Positions 19,210 to 28,905 are shown, counted from the first letter of the stretch. The stretch is 64,000 bases of DNA from Pseudodonghicola xiamenensis DSM 18339 (GCF_000429365.1 NZ_AUBS01000019.1:23245-87244); one strand, 5' to 3'. Numbers and translations: made by a program. The notes: a model not told the origin generated them from the sequence alone.

Positions 19210-20173
19210 CAATATTGGCGAATTGATTGCCGCTCTGCTTGGGGTCGGGTTTGGACCAGTCGCGTTTGACGCCCAGGAACAGCAGGATCGCCGACGCCAC
19301 AAAGATCGACGAATAGGTGCCGACGATCACGCCCCAGGTCATCGCGAAGACGAAGCCGCGGATCACGTCGCCGCCCAGCACCAGCAGCGAGATCAGCGCC
19401 AACAGCGTCGTGAGCGAGGTCATCAGCGTCCGGCTCAGCGTTTCGTTGATCGACAGGTTCAACACCTCGGCCAAAGGCTTCTGCTTGTACTTGCGCAGGT
19501 TCTCCCGCACCCGGTCGAACACCACCACGGTATCGTTCAGCGAATAGCCGACGATGGTCAGCAAAGCCGCGATGATCGACAGGTCGAACTTGATCTGCAG
19601 CTCCGAGAAGATGCCGATGGTCAGCAGCACATCGTGAACCAGCGCGATCACCGCGCCCAGAGCGAACTGCCATTCGAACCGGAGCCAGATATAGATCAGA
19701 ACCGCCCCGATCGCCAAGGCAACGGCCAGAACCGCGGTCTGGATCAGTTCGCCCGAGACCTTGGGGCCAACGGATTCGACCGACACGAACTTGATGTCCG
19801 GCGCCACACCCTTCAGCGCGGCTTCGACCTTGTCGACCATCTCGGTCGAGACCGCCTCCTGATCGTCCTGGGCCTGAATGCGGATCATTGCCACATGCTG
19901 ATCGGCGCGGAAATTCGGATCGAACACCTCGGAGATCAGCACATCGCCCAGCCCCAGCGGAGTGAGCGCGTCACGATAGGTGCCCACATCCACCGGTTGG
20001 GTGCTTTCGGTGCGGATGGTGGTGCCGCCCCGGAAGTCGATCCCGTAGTTCAGCCCCTGCATCAGGAAAGAGACCAAAGCCACCACCATCAGCGTGGCGG
20101 AAAAGCCCAGCCACAGCTTCCAGTGCTTGAAGAAATCGAAAGAGGTATGGTCGGGAACCAGTCGCAGTCTCAT
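19202..20173 (-). CDS. secF: Protein translocase subunit SecF
   Basis: 323-residue inner-membrane protein that with SecD and YajC uses proton-motive force to help preproteins leave the SecYEG channel on the periplasmic side. One N-terminal helix, a periplasmic domain (about 40-130, starting GIDFRGGTTI), then five helices containing ALVHDVLLTIG and GYSLNDTVVVFDRVREN, the conserved proton-path region. Directly follows secD with one base between stop and start. Confidence 0.97.
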   Translation of the reverse strand: MRLRLVPDHTSFDFFKHWKLWLGFSATLMVVALVSFLMQGLNYGIDFRGGTTIRTESTQPVDVGTYRDALTPLGLGDVLISEVFDPNFRADQHVAMIRIQAQDDQEAVSTEMVDKVEAALKGVAPDIKFVSVESVGPKVSGELIQTAVLAVALAIGAVLIYIWLRFEWQFALGAVIALVHDVLLTIGIFSELQIKFDLSIIAALLTIVGYSLNDTVVVFDRVRENLRKYKQKPLAEVLNLSINETLSRTLMTSLTTLLALISLLVLGGDVIRGFVFAMTWGVIVGTYSSIFVASAILLFLGVKRDWSKPDPKQSGNQFANIDA

Positions 20174-20174
20174 C

Positions 20175-21836
20175 TTACACCTCGATCGTTTTCGGGCGGC
20201 GGCGATCGTACCAAGTCGAGATCAGCAGCCGGGTGACATAGATCGCCGTGAAGACCGAGGTGATCAGCCCCAGCCCCAGCGTGATGGCAAAGCCACGCAC
20301 CGGGCCAGAGCCGATGGCAAACAGGATCACGGCGGTGATGAAAGTGGTGATATTGGCGTCGAGAATAGCACTCAGCGCCTTTTCATAGCCCAGCTCGATG
20401 GCGCGCGCCGGGCCCTTGGCCGTCTTCAGCTCTTCTCGGATGCGTTCGAAGATCAGCACGTTGGCGTCGACCGCCATGCCGACCGTCAGCACGATACCGG
20501 CGATACCGGGCAGCGTCAGGGTGGCGCCCACCATCGACAGAAGACCGAACAGCAGGGTGACGTTCAGGATCAGCGCGATATTGGCGAAGATGCCGAACAG
20601 CCCGTAGGCCAGTGTCATGAAGACCAGCACCGCGGCAAAGGCCACACCCGTCGCCAGCTTGCCGGCGTCGATGCTGTCCTGGCCGAGTTCAGGGCCGATG
20701 GTGCGTTCTTCAAGGAAATCCAGCCCCGCCGGCAGGGCGCCGGCACGCAGCAGCACCGCCAGATTGGTGCTTTCCTCGACGGTGAAATTACCGGTGATGA
20801 TGCCGGAACCGCCGGCGATATGCGCCTGAATCACCGGCGCACTGATCACCTCGTCATCCAGCACGATGGCGAAGGGGCTGCCGATATTGTCGCGGGTGTA
20901 ATCGCCGAACTTGCGCGCGCCCGAGGTGTTGAAACGGAAACTGACCGCGGGACGGCCATTCTGATCGAAGCTCGGCTGAGCATCCACCAGCTCCTCGCCG
21001 GTGACGACAGGGGCGGCTTCGATGGTGTAATAGACGCCCGGTTCGTTCTGCGCCGGCACCAGCTTGTTGCCGACCCCGGCCGAGGCGTCGGGATTGGTGC
21101 CGCGGCTGACCACCGGGTTGAAGGTGAGCTGCGCCGTGGTGCCGATCACCGCCTTGAGCTCTGCCGCACTGCCGATGCCCGGCACCTGGATCAGGATGCG
21201 GTCGGAGCCTTGGCGCTGGATGGTGGGCTCGCGGGTGCCGACCTCGTCGATGCGGCGGCGGATGATCTCCAGCGACTGGCGCACGGTGCGGTCGTCGGTG
21301 GCCAGCTTTTCGGCATCCGACAGCTTGACGGTGATCTCACCGCCCTGCCCCGACACAACGATATCGCTGGAGCCGGCGCCTGACAGCGTCTGGATCGGGC
21401 GGGACAGGCCGCGCACGACCTCAAGCGCCTTGGCCATGCCGTCGGGCTGACTGATGCGGATCCGCAGTTCGTCATCCGGCGAGGGTTGCAGCCGGATGGT
21501 GCCGACGGTGGCCCGTTCGCCACGCAGCGCATCGCGGATTTCCGGCCAGAGCGCCTCCATCCGCGACTTGTAGACATCGGCGACGCGGACCTCGGCCAGC
21601 AGATGCGCCCCGCCCCTCAGGTCGAGCCCGAGGTTGACCAGATCGGAGGGCAGATAGGATGGCCAGCGCGCCGCCTGCGCCTCGAGCGCCGGGGTGGCGC
21701 CGGTCTTCTCGATCGCGGCGCGGGCGTCATTGGCCTGCTCGACCCGGGTGTAGAAGGCGTTGGGCAGGGAGAGGATGATGCCGGCCGCGCAGACGGCCCA
21801 GATCAGCACCCGTTTCCAGAGTTCGAATTGCAGCAT
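20175..21836 (-). CDS. secD: Protein translocase subunit SecD
   Basis: 553-residue partner of SecF. One N-terminal helix, GLDLRGGAHLL near residue 70, the large periplasmic P1 domain (about 80-380), and a C-terminal block of five helices with GMAVDANVLIFERIREEL and GFAITLGLGLITSVFTAIYVTR. Conserved Asp in GMAVDANV belongs to the proton pathway. Follows yajC after 79 bases. Confidence 0.97.
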   Translation of the reverse strand: MLQFELWKRVLIWAVCAAGIILSLPNAFYTRVEQANDARAAIEKTGATPALEAQAARWPSYLPSDLVNLGLDLRGGAHLLAEVRVADVYKSRMEALWPEIRDALRGERATVGTIRLQPSPDDELRIRISQPDGMAKALEVVRGLSRPIQTLSGAGSSDIVVSGQGGEITVKLSDAEKLATDDRTVRQSLEIIRRRIDEVGTREPTIQRQGSDRILIQVPGIGSAAELKAVIGTTAQLTFNPVVSRGTNPDASAGVGNKLVPAQNEPGVYYTIEAAPVVTGEELVDAQPSFDQNGRPAVSFRFNTSGARKFGDYTRDNIGSPFAIVLDDEVISAPVIQAHIAGGSGIITGNFTVEESTNLAVLLRAGALPAGLDFLEERTIGPELGQDSIDAGKLATGVAFAAVLVFMTLAYGLFGIFANIALILNVTLLFGLLSMVGATLTLPGIAGIVLTVGMAVDANVLIFERIREELKTAKGPARAIELGYEKALSAILDANITTFITAVILFAIGSGPVRGFAITLGLGLITSVFTAIYVTRLLISTWYDRRRPKTIEV

Positions 21837-21915
21837 TACCCGGCCTTTTAAGTGGGTTCGGAAAGCAGGTTAAGGCTGGGGCCCGACCGGCCCCCAGCCA
21901 AAGGAGCAGGTGCGA

Positions 21916-22200
21916 TCAGCTCGCCGGTTCTGTCTTGCTCAGCACCTGAGCGATGGTGGATTTGACCACCCGCACCTTGACGTTCTCGGCGATCTCGACC
22001 TCGATCTCGCCATCTTCCTTGACCTTAGAGACCTTGCCGATCAGCCCGCCCTGGGTCACCACCTGATCACCGCGGCGCAGCGCCTCGACCATGGCCTGAT
22101 GTTGTTTGACCTTCTTCTGCTGAGGACGGATCAGCAGCAGATACATGATCGCGAAGATCAGGATGAGCGGGAGAAACTGGGCGATTGCGCCACCTTGCAT
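21916..22200 (-). CDS. yajC: Preprotein translocase subunit YajC
   Basis: 94-residue single-pass protein: an N-terminal membrane helix (about 8-24) followed by RPQQKKVKQHQAMVEALRRGDQVVTQGGLIGKVSKV, the KOW-like beta domain typical of YajC. First gene of the minus-strand sec-ccm cluster; its promoter must lie in the 262-base divergent gap with the pentapeptide-repeat gene. Confidence 0.95.
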   Translation of the reverse strand: MQGGAIAQFLPLILIFAIMYLLLIRPQQKKVKQHQAMVEALRRGDQVVTQGGLIGKVSKVKEDGEIEVEIAENVKVRVVKSTIAQVLSKTEPAS

Positions 22201-22462
22201 GTGGTGTTCCTTCTAAACGGAGACAGGCGGGGCCAGCCCCCGCGAATTGCCGGGAACCTATGTCGGGACGGGGTCCAATGCAAGGCAACGAATGGGCGCA
22301 CCAAAGCCTGTTCCGGCGACATTTCCGTGAAGCTGGACGGTCCGGGTGAAATGAGGGGCATCGCGGCAGCCGTCTTGTTGCCGTTCCGGGTCCCCCGCAG
22401 GAAACGCTTGGCCCTCCCCGCCCGGCGCGGCATGGTGAGCCGATCCACAACCGGAGCGCGAC

Positions 22463-23962
22463 ATGAGCGATCAGACCACCACCCTGCCGATCCCGCCCGA
22501 AGTCTTCTGGGCCATCGCCGGGATCGGCGGGCTTGCCCTGCTGACGCTGGTGATCTTCGGGGCGATGATCCCCACCGGCTCCGGCCATGTCGCCCCATTG
22601 GAGCGATTGAAGGATCGGCTGGGCCTCGCCAGCCTGAACTCCGGCCTGTTCCTGATCGCCTTGGCGTTCTGGGGTGCGCTGTTCCTGACCCTCACGGTGG
22701 GACTGATCTGGCTGATCTGGGATCTGATCTGGATGGGTATCCCGGAAGATACCGCGAAGGTCTGGGGCTTCTCCATCGCCCGCATCGCCGGGCTGACGGC
22801 GACATTGGGGGCGGTAGTGGCGCTGCCCTTCACGCTGATCAAGGTGCGGATGACCGGTGAGCAGACCCGGACGGCGCAGGAGGGGCTTTTCAACGAGAAG
22901 ATCAAGGCAGCCAGCGACGATCTGCACGCAATGCGGCAACGGTGGGATGGGGAAGCGAAGCAAAACATCTGGGAAGCAGATATCGTCCGCCGTAACGCCG
23001 CCATCCACCGGCTGGAGGGGCTGGTGCGGGAGCGACCCGAGGAAGCACCACGCGTGTCGCGCTTGCTAAGCATCTATGTGCGGGAGATGTCGCGCGAAGT
23101 GCCTGCAGAAGAAATGCCTAAAGCGAAACCTTCGACCGAAAAAATGAAACTCTGGGCAGAATCACTGACCGTCAAACGTTCCGATATGGAAAATGCAGTG
23201 CGCGCGCTGGGACGTCTCAGAGAAATAAATGGAGTTGAGCAGAAGAGCGTCGTCATCGATCTGCGGCGTGCCAATCTACAGGGTTTCGATTTCCGTCTGC
23301 TCAATTTCAATGGAGCAGACCTCAGCGAGGCGCACTTACAGGGCGCAAACCTAATCATGGCACAGTTTCAGAAGGCTGACTTCTATGAGGCAAAAATGCA
23401 GGGAGCAAACCTGTTCTTAGCACACTTACAGGAGGCAAACCTCACTCAGGCACATTTACAAGAAGCGTTCCTAAATCGCGCGAAGTTAAAAAAGGCAGAG
23501 TTCAGAGGGACGCAGTTACAAGGCGCAAACCTAAGCGAAGCGCACCTACACGATGCCGAGCTCAACGGCATGCGGCTGGAGAGAGCAGTGCTCTTCAAGA
23601 CTCAGTTGCAGGGGGGAGTTCTCAGCGGGGCAATGTTACAGGGAGCAATCCTCATGAACGCGCAGTTGCAAGGGGCCTGCCTCAAGGGAGCAGAGTTCAA
23701 CGGGGCAACCAATCTAGCCAACACAAATTTCAGGGGTGCGGCCGTCACTTCTATCGATTTTACCAATACACCTCAAATTACCCCGCATATTAGCGAAATC
23801 TTCGGCGACGCCTCCGTCATCCTGCCTGGCGGCGTCACCCCGGATCACCCGAACTGGCCGCTGCATTTCTCGAAAGAAAGATTGAACGACAGTGCCTTCC
23901 ACACCGCCTGGCGTGCCTTCCAGGCCTCCATCGGCTTCGACCTTGACGATCCATCGACGTGA
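22463..23962 (+). CDS. Membrane-anchored pentapeptide-repeat protein
   Basis: 499-residue protein. Residues about 1-130 contain three hydrophobic helices. A charged linker follows to residue about 265. Residues about 267-425 are pentapeptide repeats of the A(N/D)Lxx type (for example LQGANLFLAH, LQEANLTQAH), predicted to fold into a right-handed quadrilateral beta-helix. A short C-terminal domain (about 425-499, VILPGGVTPDHPNWP and FHTAWRAFQ) closes it. Function of this architecture is unknown. The repeat section is visibly more AT-rich than the flanks. No gyrase-targeting (Qnr) context is seen. Confidence 0.85.
   Translation: MSDQTTTLPIPPEVFWAIAGIGGLALLTLVIFGAMIPTGSGHVAPLERLKDRLGLASLNSGLFLIALAFWGALFLTLTVGLIWLIWDLIWMGIPEDTAKVWGFSIARIAGLTATLGAVVALPFTLIKVRMTGEQTRTAQEGLFNEKIKAASDDLHAMRQRWDGEAKQNIWEADIVRRNAAIHRLEGLVRERPEEAPRVSRLLSIYVREMSREVPAEEMPKAKPSTEKMKLWAESLTVKRSDMENAVRALGRLREINGVEQKSVVIDLRRANLQGFDFRLLNFNGADLSEAHLQGANLIMAQFQKADFYEAKMQGANLFLAHLQEANLTQAHLQEAFLNRAKLKKAEFRGTQLQGANLSEAHLHDAELNGMRLERAVLFKTQLQGGVLSGAMLQGAILMNAQLQGACLKGAEFNGATNLANTNFRGAAVTSIDFTNTPQITPHISEIFGDASVILPGGVTPDHPNWPLHFSKERLNDSAFHTAWRAFQASIGFDLDDPST
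23264..23740 (+). repeat. Imperfect tandem repeats encoding the pentapeptide beta-helix
   Basis: DNA of the repeat section contains multiple decayed units of about 30 bases (two pentapeptides each), with recurring words such as TTACAGG and GGCAAACCT about every 30 bases. Likely a slippage- or recombination-prone stretch. Confidence 0.7.
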
Positions 23963-24245
23963 TGACCTCGCCCATTCAAACGTCAGCCCGGACGTAGGCC
24001 GGGCCGCGCCCGACCCTCCCCACGGGAGGGCGCATTGTTTGCCTTGTGCGCCGAAGCGATGTTCGGCGGGGTGGCGGCGTTATGCGCCGATCACGCGCTG
24101 CGGCGCCCCCCAGAGTCAGGCGCGTCCCTTTGTGCGTTGCCTCCTGCCGTTCCCCCGAATTCCCTCGCTGCGCGCAGCATGTTTCCCCGGCCCGCGGTTT
24201 GCGGCATAACCCCGGCCAAACCGACTCAACCCCGAGGATCATCCC

Positions 24246-25538
24246 ATGCATGACATCCGTGCCATCCGCGAGAACCCGCAGGCCTTCGACGCCGCGCTTG
24301 CACGCCGGGGAGTTTCGGCCCTCTCGTCGCAACTCCTCACGCTGGACGAGGCGCGGCGCGCCAAGATCCTGGCGGCCGAGACCGCGCAGGCGGATCAGAA
24401 CAAGGCCGCCAAGGCCATCGGCGCCGCCAAGGCCAAGGGCGACGAGGCCGAATTCGAACGGTTGCGCGCCGAGGTGGCGGACAAGAAATCCGAAGTCGCC
24501 GCCATGCAGGCCGAAGCCAAGGATCTGGACATCCAGTTGACCGAGATGCTGGCCGGCATCCCCAACCTGCCCTATGATGACATCCCCGATGGCGAAGACG
24601 AGGCCGACAATATCGAACTCCATCGCTGGGGCACGCCGAAGACCTTCGCTTTCAAGCCGAAGGAACATTACGAACTGGCCGGCGTGATCCCCGGCATGGA
24701 TTTCGAGACCGCCGCGAAACTGTCGGGCGCGCGTTTCGTCGTACTCAAGGGGGCGGTGGCGCGTATCCACCGGGCCTTGGCGCAGTTCATGCTGAACACC
24801 CATGTCGACGAAAACGGCCTGACCGAGATGAACACTCCGGTCCTAGTCCGTGAAGAGGCGATGTATGGCACCGGCCAATTGCCCAAGTTCGGCGAGGACA
24901 GCTATCTGATGCGGGAAGGGCTGTGGCTGATCCCGACCTCGGAAGTGACGCTGACCAATACCGTCGCCGGCGAAATCCTCGATGAGGCCGCCCTGCCCCG
25001 GCGGATGACCTCGCACACGCTGTGCTTCCGGTCCGAGGCAGGCTCGGCCGGCAAGGACACCTCCGGCATGCTGCGCCAGCACCAGTTCGAGAAGGTCGAG
25101 ATGGTGTCGATCACCAAGCCCGACGAAAGCGACGCCGAACAGCAACGCATGCTGCGCTGCGCCGAGGGGATTCTGGAAAAGCTGGGCATCCCCTATCGCA
25201 CCATCGTGCTGTGCACCGGCGACATGGGCTTCGGCGCGCGCCGCACCTTCGATATCGAGGCCTGGCTGCCCGGTCAGGATACCTATCGCGAGATTTCCAG
25301 TGTCTCCACCTGCGGCGATTTCCAAGCGCGGCGGATGAACGCGCGGTTCCGCCCCGAGGCCGGCGGCAAGCCCGAATTCGTCCATACGCTGAACGGCTCT
25401 GGTCTGGCCGTCGGGCGCTGCCTGATCGCGGTGCTGGAGAATGGTCAGCAAGAAGACGGCTCGGTCACCCTGCCCGAGGCTCTGGCCCCCTATCTGGGCG
25501 GCAAGCTGACGCTGACCGTCGCGGGCGAACTGGTCTGA
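24246..25538 (+). CDS. serS: Seryl-tRNA synthetase
   Basis: Class II synthetase that charges tRNA-Ser (and tRNA-Sec where present). 430 residues. N-terminal long coiled-coil arm (about residues 25-110, [18 protein letters not shown] to DIQLTEM), motif 1 region [24 protein letters not shown], motif 2 [27 protein letters not shown], and motif 3 [21 protein letters not shown]. The 283-base gap before it contains no gene; the start gives the standard [10 protein letters not shown]. Confidence 0.98.
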   Translation: MHDIRAIRENPQAFDAALARRGVSALSSQLLTLDEARRAKILAAETAQADQNKAAKAIGAAKAKGDEAEFERLRAEVADKKSEVAAMQAEAKDLDIQLTEMLAGIPNLPYDDIPDGEDEADNIELHRWGTPKTFAFKPKEHYELAGVIPGMDFETAAKLSGARFVVLKGAVARIHRALAQFMLNTHVDENGLTEMNTPVLVREEAMYGTGQLPKFGEDSYLMREGLWLIPTSEVTLTNTVAGEILDEAALPRRMTSHTLCFRSEAGSAGKDTSGMLRQHQFEKVEMVSITKPDESDAEQQRMLRCAEGILEKLGIPYRTIVLCTGDMGFGARRTFDIEAWLPGQDTYREISSVSTCGDFQARRMNARFRPEAGGKPEFVHTLNGSGLAVGRCLIAVLENGQQEDGSVTLPEALAPYLGGKLTLTVAGELV

Positions 25539-25544
25539 TCAACG

Positions 25545-25570
25545 GCGCCGGTCGGGAAACCGTCCGGCGC
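25545..25570. terminator. Hairpin between convergent serS and the HHH protein gene
   Basis: GCGCCGG-TCGG pairs with CCG-T-CCGGCGC (one mismatch) around a GAAA loop. It lies 6 bases after the serS stop and 6 bases after the opposite gene's stop, so it may terminate both. No clear T run follows on the plus strand. Confidence 0.5.
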
Positions 25571-25576
25571 GCGATC

Positions 25577-26206
25577 TCAATCTTCTCCCTTCTTGGCCTT
25601 GACCTTCTTGGCCTTTTTCATGGCCTTGGCAGCCTTGGCTGCTTTTTCCTTTTTCTTCGCTTTCTTGGCCTTCTTCTTGGCCTTCTTTTCCGCCGCCTCG
25701 AAGGTCTTGGTGAGCGCTTCGGCCTTTTTCAGCGCCTTGGCCGCCTTGGCCCGCGCCTTGGCCTTTTTCAGCGCGCCGGGTTCCTCGGCAGCAACAGGGG
25801 CAGAAGGCTGCAATGGGGCCGCCGGCATCGCCGGGGCCGAGGTCGCCGGCATGGCACTCTCGGTCAGTTTGGTCGCCTTGCGCGGTCCGGACCGTGGCGT
25901 TCGCTTGACGGCACCGGCGCGGGCCCGGGTGCCACGCGGCTTTGGTGCGGATTTGGCTGCGCCCGTCCCCGCGACCTCCCCAGTGGCGGCTCCGGCCACG
26001 TCCTTGGCGTCGCTTTGCTCGCCCGAGGCGATCAGCTCCTGCGCAGCCGCGATCATGGCAGCGGCGCGGACGACGCCGATCCGCGGCACCGCCAGCAGCT
26101 TGGCCGGCTCAGCTTTCGCCAGATCGATGACGCTCCTCACTCCCTGCGCGTCCAGTGCTTTCACCAGCGCCGGACCAATCCCGCGAATATCGGTCAGTTT
26201 GAACAT
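25577..26206 (-). CDS. Helix-hairpin-helix protein with histone-H1-like Lys/Ala tail
   Basis: 209-residue protein. Start fixed by AAGGAGG at 26211-26217. Residues about 1-55 are a helix-hairpin-helix module (LTDIRGIGPALVKALDAQGV and LLAVPRIGVVRAAAMIAAA), the kind that binds DNA backbones. A linker rich in Ala, Pro, Gly and Arg follows (about 60-135), and residues about 138-209 are almost only Lys and Ala (repeats of the KKAKK type), closely recalling bacterial histone-H1-like proteins. Likely a nucleoid-associated or DNA-compacting protein; no specific family name recognised. Lies convergent to serS. Confidence 0.8.
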   Translation of the reverse strand: MFKLTDIRGIGPALVKALDAQGVRSVIDLAKAEPAKLLAVPRIGVVRAAAMIAAAQELIASGEQSDAKDVAGAATGEVAGTGAAKSAPKPRGTRARAGAVKRTPRSGPRKATKLTESAMPATSAPAMPAAPLQPSAPVAAEEPGALKKAKARAKAAKALKKAEALTKTFEAAEKKAKKKAKKAKKKEKAAKAAKAMKKAKKVKAKKGED

Positions 26207-26382
26207 AGGTCCTCCTTCCGGGGTGCGGCGGGACATGCCCCGCCCGCCTTCGTCATCCATACCGACACTGCCGGCCTGGACGAAGATTAACGCAGCAGCG
26301 CCCCGAATGTATATACAAAAAATATACAAAAATGCCGCCCCCTGAGGAGCGGCACCATCGTCCCGTTCTGTCGCAGTCCGGC

Positions 26383-27381
26383 TTACTCAGCCGCCTGAGC
26401 CCGACCGCGCACCGTTTCCTCGCCCCGTTTTGGGAAGGGCACCGGCCGCTTGCCCTCCTCATCCCAGAGCTTCAGGTTCAGCGCCGCCACCGCTTCGGGG
26501 AACTTGATCCGCCTCAGCGCGAACTCCTCCGGCAGGCCGTAATGGCAGGCCCGCAGCCGATAAGACGGAAGCCGCGAATTGAAATGATGGATATCGTGCA
26601 GGTTGATGCACCCCACCACCAGATCGAAGACCCAGCCGAAATTCAGTGCCGAGGATCCCCGCAAAGCCGCCAGCCTCGGGTCGAGATCGGGACGACGATC
26701 CCAATAGGTGTCTTCGAAGTTGTGTTGCCGGTAAACGAGGAAAACCCCCATCATCCCGCCGATCACCGAGAAGGTCAGGTAGATGCCCAGCCCGGTCCAG
26801 CCCGACAGGGCCCAGATCAATGCCAGCCAAAGAAGAACCACCGCCACATTGTGCAACAGCACGCTGCGCACCCCGTATTTCACCGTGTTGCGCGGCCAGC
26901 GGTAGCGGATGAAGTAGGTATAGATCGAACCAAGGGGAATCAGGATGAAGGGGTTGCGGTAGAGCCGGTAGAACAACCGCTCCCCAACACCGGCCGCCTT
27001 CCACTCCCGCAGGGTCATCGTGTAGATTTCCCCGGTTTCGCGATGCTCCAGATTGCCGACACCGGCGTGATGCTCGTTGTGGTTGCGCATCATCACCGTG
27101 AACGGAGAAAAGGTGAAGGGTGACAGGAACTCTCCGGCCAATTCATTCTGGCGCCGCGTCTCGAACAGAGAATGATCGCCGCAGTCGTGCTGCAACACAT
27201 ACAGGCGCACCGCGCAAAGCGAATGCACCAGCCCCGCAGGCAGCATGATATACCACCAGCCCGCATAGGCGATCATCACATAGAGCGATGAGAAATAAAC
27301 AGCGAAGGTTCCGAAATAGCTAAGCGCCGCAAGACGGTTATCCTGCTGAGCGTATTGGCGGGTGTAGGCGGGAAGATCCAT
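26383..27381 (-). CDS. Fatty acid desaturase, membrane-bound di-iron type
   Basis: 332-residue membrane protein with the three histidine boxes of acyl-lipid desaturases/hydroxylases: HDCGDH at 65-70, HNEHH at 101-105 and HDIHH at 262-266, plus a fourth conserved His in VYRQHNFED. About four helices. Likely introduces double bonds into membrane acyl chains; the substrate and position are not predictable. Start at ATG 27381 (MDLPAYTRQY); a TTG at 27549 has AAGGA upstream and would add 56 unconserved-looking residues. Divergent from the RTX genes across an unusually AT-rich gap. Confidence 0.86.
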   Translation of the reverse strand: MDLPAYTRQYAQQDNRLAALSYFGTFAVYFSSLYVMIAYAGWWYIMLPAGLVHSLCAVRLYVLQHDCGDHSLFETRRQNELAGEFLSPFTFSPFTVMMRNHNEHHAGVGNLEHRETGEIYTMTLREWKAAGVGERLFYRLYRNPFILIPLGSIYTYFIRYRWPRNTVKYGVRSVLLHNVAVVLLWLALIWALSGWTGLGIYLTFSVIGGMMGVFLVYRQHNFEDTYWDRRPDLDPRLAALRGSSALNFGWVFDLVVGCINLHDIHHFNSRLPSYRLRACHYGLPEEFALRRIKFPEAVAALNLKLWDEEGKRPVPFPKRGEETVRGRAQAAE

Positions 27382-27686
27382 GATCGTCCCGTTTCTGCAG
27401 TGCTCCCGGTTTCTCTTGCAAACGAGTTGATTCAGTTGCGGCGAACACCCCATCTTTGCCGACGGAAGCGAAAAGAACGCAATGTCGCGCCCCAGCTCTG
27501 CCCCTCCGCCGGTGCCATTCGCCTCCCATGCGACAATCTCCACGGACAAATCCTTCGGATACCTTAAGGGAACGAATAAAGAACATCTTTAATCTGAAAA
27601 TCTAAAAAACAACCTTAAGATATATGTTAACCCGTCAAGATCAGCCTGAGGGAGATCAGCAACCCGCATATTGGAGGAGCATCCCG

Positions 27687-28745
27687 ATGGCAAATATCAC
27701 CCTCTATTCCAACCTTCACGGCTGGAGCTTCGATGACTTCTGGTCAATCGACTTCGACAGCGCCAGCATCCTCAAGGCCACGTCTTCGACGCTCGCCGGA
27801 TATTTCGACGGGGCCTTCGTCGCCGCGACGGGGTCCTTCACCATCGACGGTGGAGAGCTCGCCGGGGGGACCATCCGGAACCTGAGCTTTTCCGTCGGAG
27901 GTGACAGCCTGGCAGTGATCTCGGGGCTGTCGCTGGATGTCGATGATCTGGCCTCCAGCTCTCCGAGCTGGTTGGAGCAAAATGTTTTCAACCGCGCCGA
28001 TATCCTGACGTCGAGCTGGAACGGCAGCGGCAGCTACGCCACCGGCGGTGGCGACGATCGGATCAGCCTGGGCGCGGGCGACGACATCGTCGATGGTGGC
28101 GCCGGTCTCGATACATTCGTTCTGGGCCTCGATTACGAACCGGATACGATCAGCCTCATTGACGGGGCGGTGGTGATCGACAGCGCCTTGGGGCACGACC
28201 GGCTCACCGGCATAGAGCGGATCGAATTCACCGACCGCAGCATTTCGGTACAGGTCGGCGGTGCGGGGCGGGATATTCTGCGCGGCGACAGCGATGCCTC
28301 CAGCCCCTGGGATATCCTGTTCGGTGGCGCTGGCGACGACCGGCTGGCAGGCCGCAGGGGCAACGACCGGCTGTTTGGCGGCGATGGCGACGACCGGCTC
28401 ATCGGCGGCGCCCGGGCCGATCATCTGGACGGTGGCGACGGGGCCGATATCCTGCGCGGAGGCGGCGGTCGCGACAGGCTGATCGGCGGCGGTGGCGACG
28501 ATATCCTGACCGGCGGCGCTGGCCGCGATACCTTCGTCTTCACCCCTGGCGACGGTCATGATCGGATCACCGACTTCCAGCTCGGGATCGACACGATTGC
28601 CATCGCCGACGGGGTCTCCGGCCTTGCAGATCTGGATTTTGTCCAGGACGGGTCCGATGTGCAGATCAGTTTCGCCGACGTGACGATCACGGTCGAGGAT
28701 ATCACCCTGGCCGATCTGCGGACGGCGGGAAATTTCGATTTTTGA
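27687..28745 (+). CDS. RTX-type calcium-binding secreted protein, paralogue 1
   Basis: 352 residues, no Sec signal peptide. A first block of about 115 residues (ITLYSNLHGWSFDDFWSIDFDS onwards) is shared with the next gene and unknown to me. Then a small GGGDDRISLGAGDDIVDGGAG block, a spacer ending at RIEFTDRSISVQVGG, a run of GGxGxDxxx calcium-binding nonapeptides (about 190-300, for example GGAGDDRLAG and GGAGRDTFVF), and a C-terminal domain ending NFDF. The lack of signal peptide, RTX repeats and hydrophobic last residues indicate type I secretion; no transporter is in the window and no protease domain (HExxH) is present. GGAGGA sits 10 bases before the ATG. Confidence 0.88.
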   Translation: MANITLYSNLHGWSFDDFWSIDFDSASILKATSSTLAGYFDGAFVAATGSFTIDGGELAGGTIRNLSFSVGGDSLAVISGLSLDVDDLASSSPSWLEQNVFNRADILTSSWNGSGSYATGGGDDRISLGAGDDIVDGGAGLDTFVLGLDYEPDTISLIDGAVVIDSALGHDRLTGIERIEFTDRSISVQVGGAGRDILRGDSDASSPWDILFGGAGDDRLAGRRGNDRLFGGDGDDRLIGGARADHLDGGDGADILRGGGGRDRLIGGGGDDILTGGAGRDTFVFTPGDGHDRITDFQLGIDTIAIADGVSGLADLDFVQDGSDVQISFADVTITVEDITLADLRTAGNFDF

Positions 28746-28816
28746 CGTCTCCGTCGCGGCATAACGCGCCAACGCCAAGCTTTGGGACTTGATCCCCCGC
28801 TTTTCTCATGAATTGA

Positions 28817-28853
28817 TTTCAGAACCTGTCGGATGATCTAATGGGTTCTGAAA
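28817..28853. promoter_or_regulatory. Inverted repeat between the two RTX genes
   Basis: TTTCAGAACC (28817-28826) and GGTTCTGAAA (28844-28853) form a perfect 10-base inverted repeat with a 17-base loop, 53 bases before the second RTX gene. Could be an operator or an mRNA hairpin separating the two genes; no T run follows. Confidence 0.45.
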
Positions 28854-28905
28854 ATCCGTTTCGGCAGGCGACTTTCACTCTCTGGTAATAAAGGCCGATC
28901 CCGTC

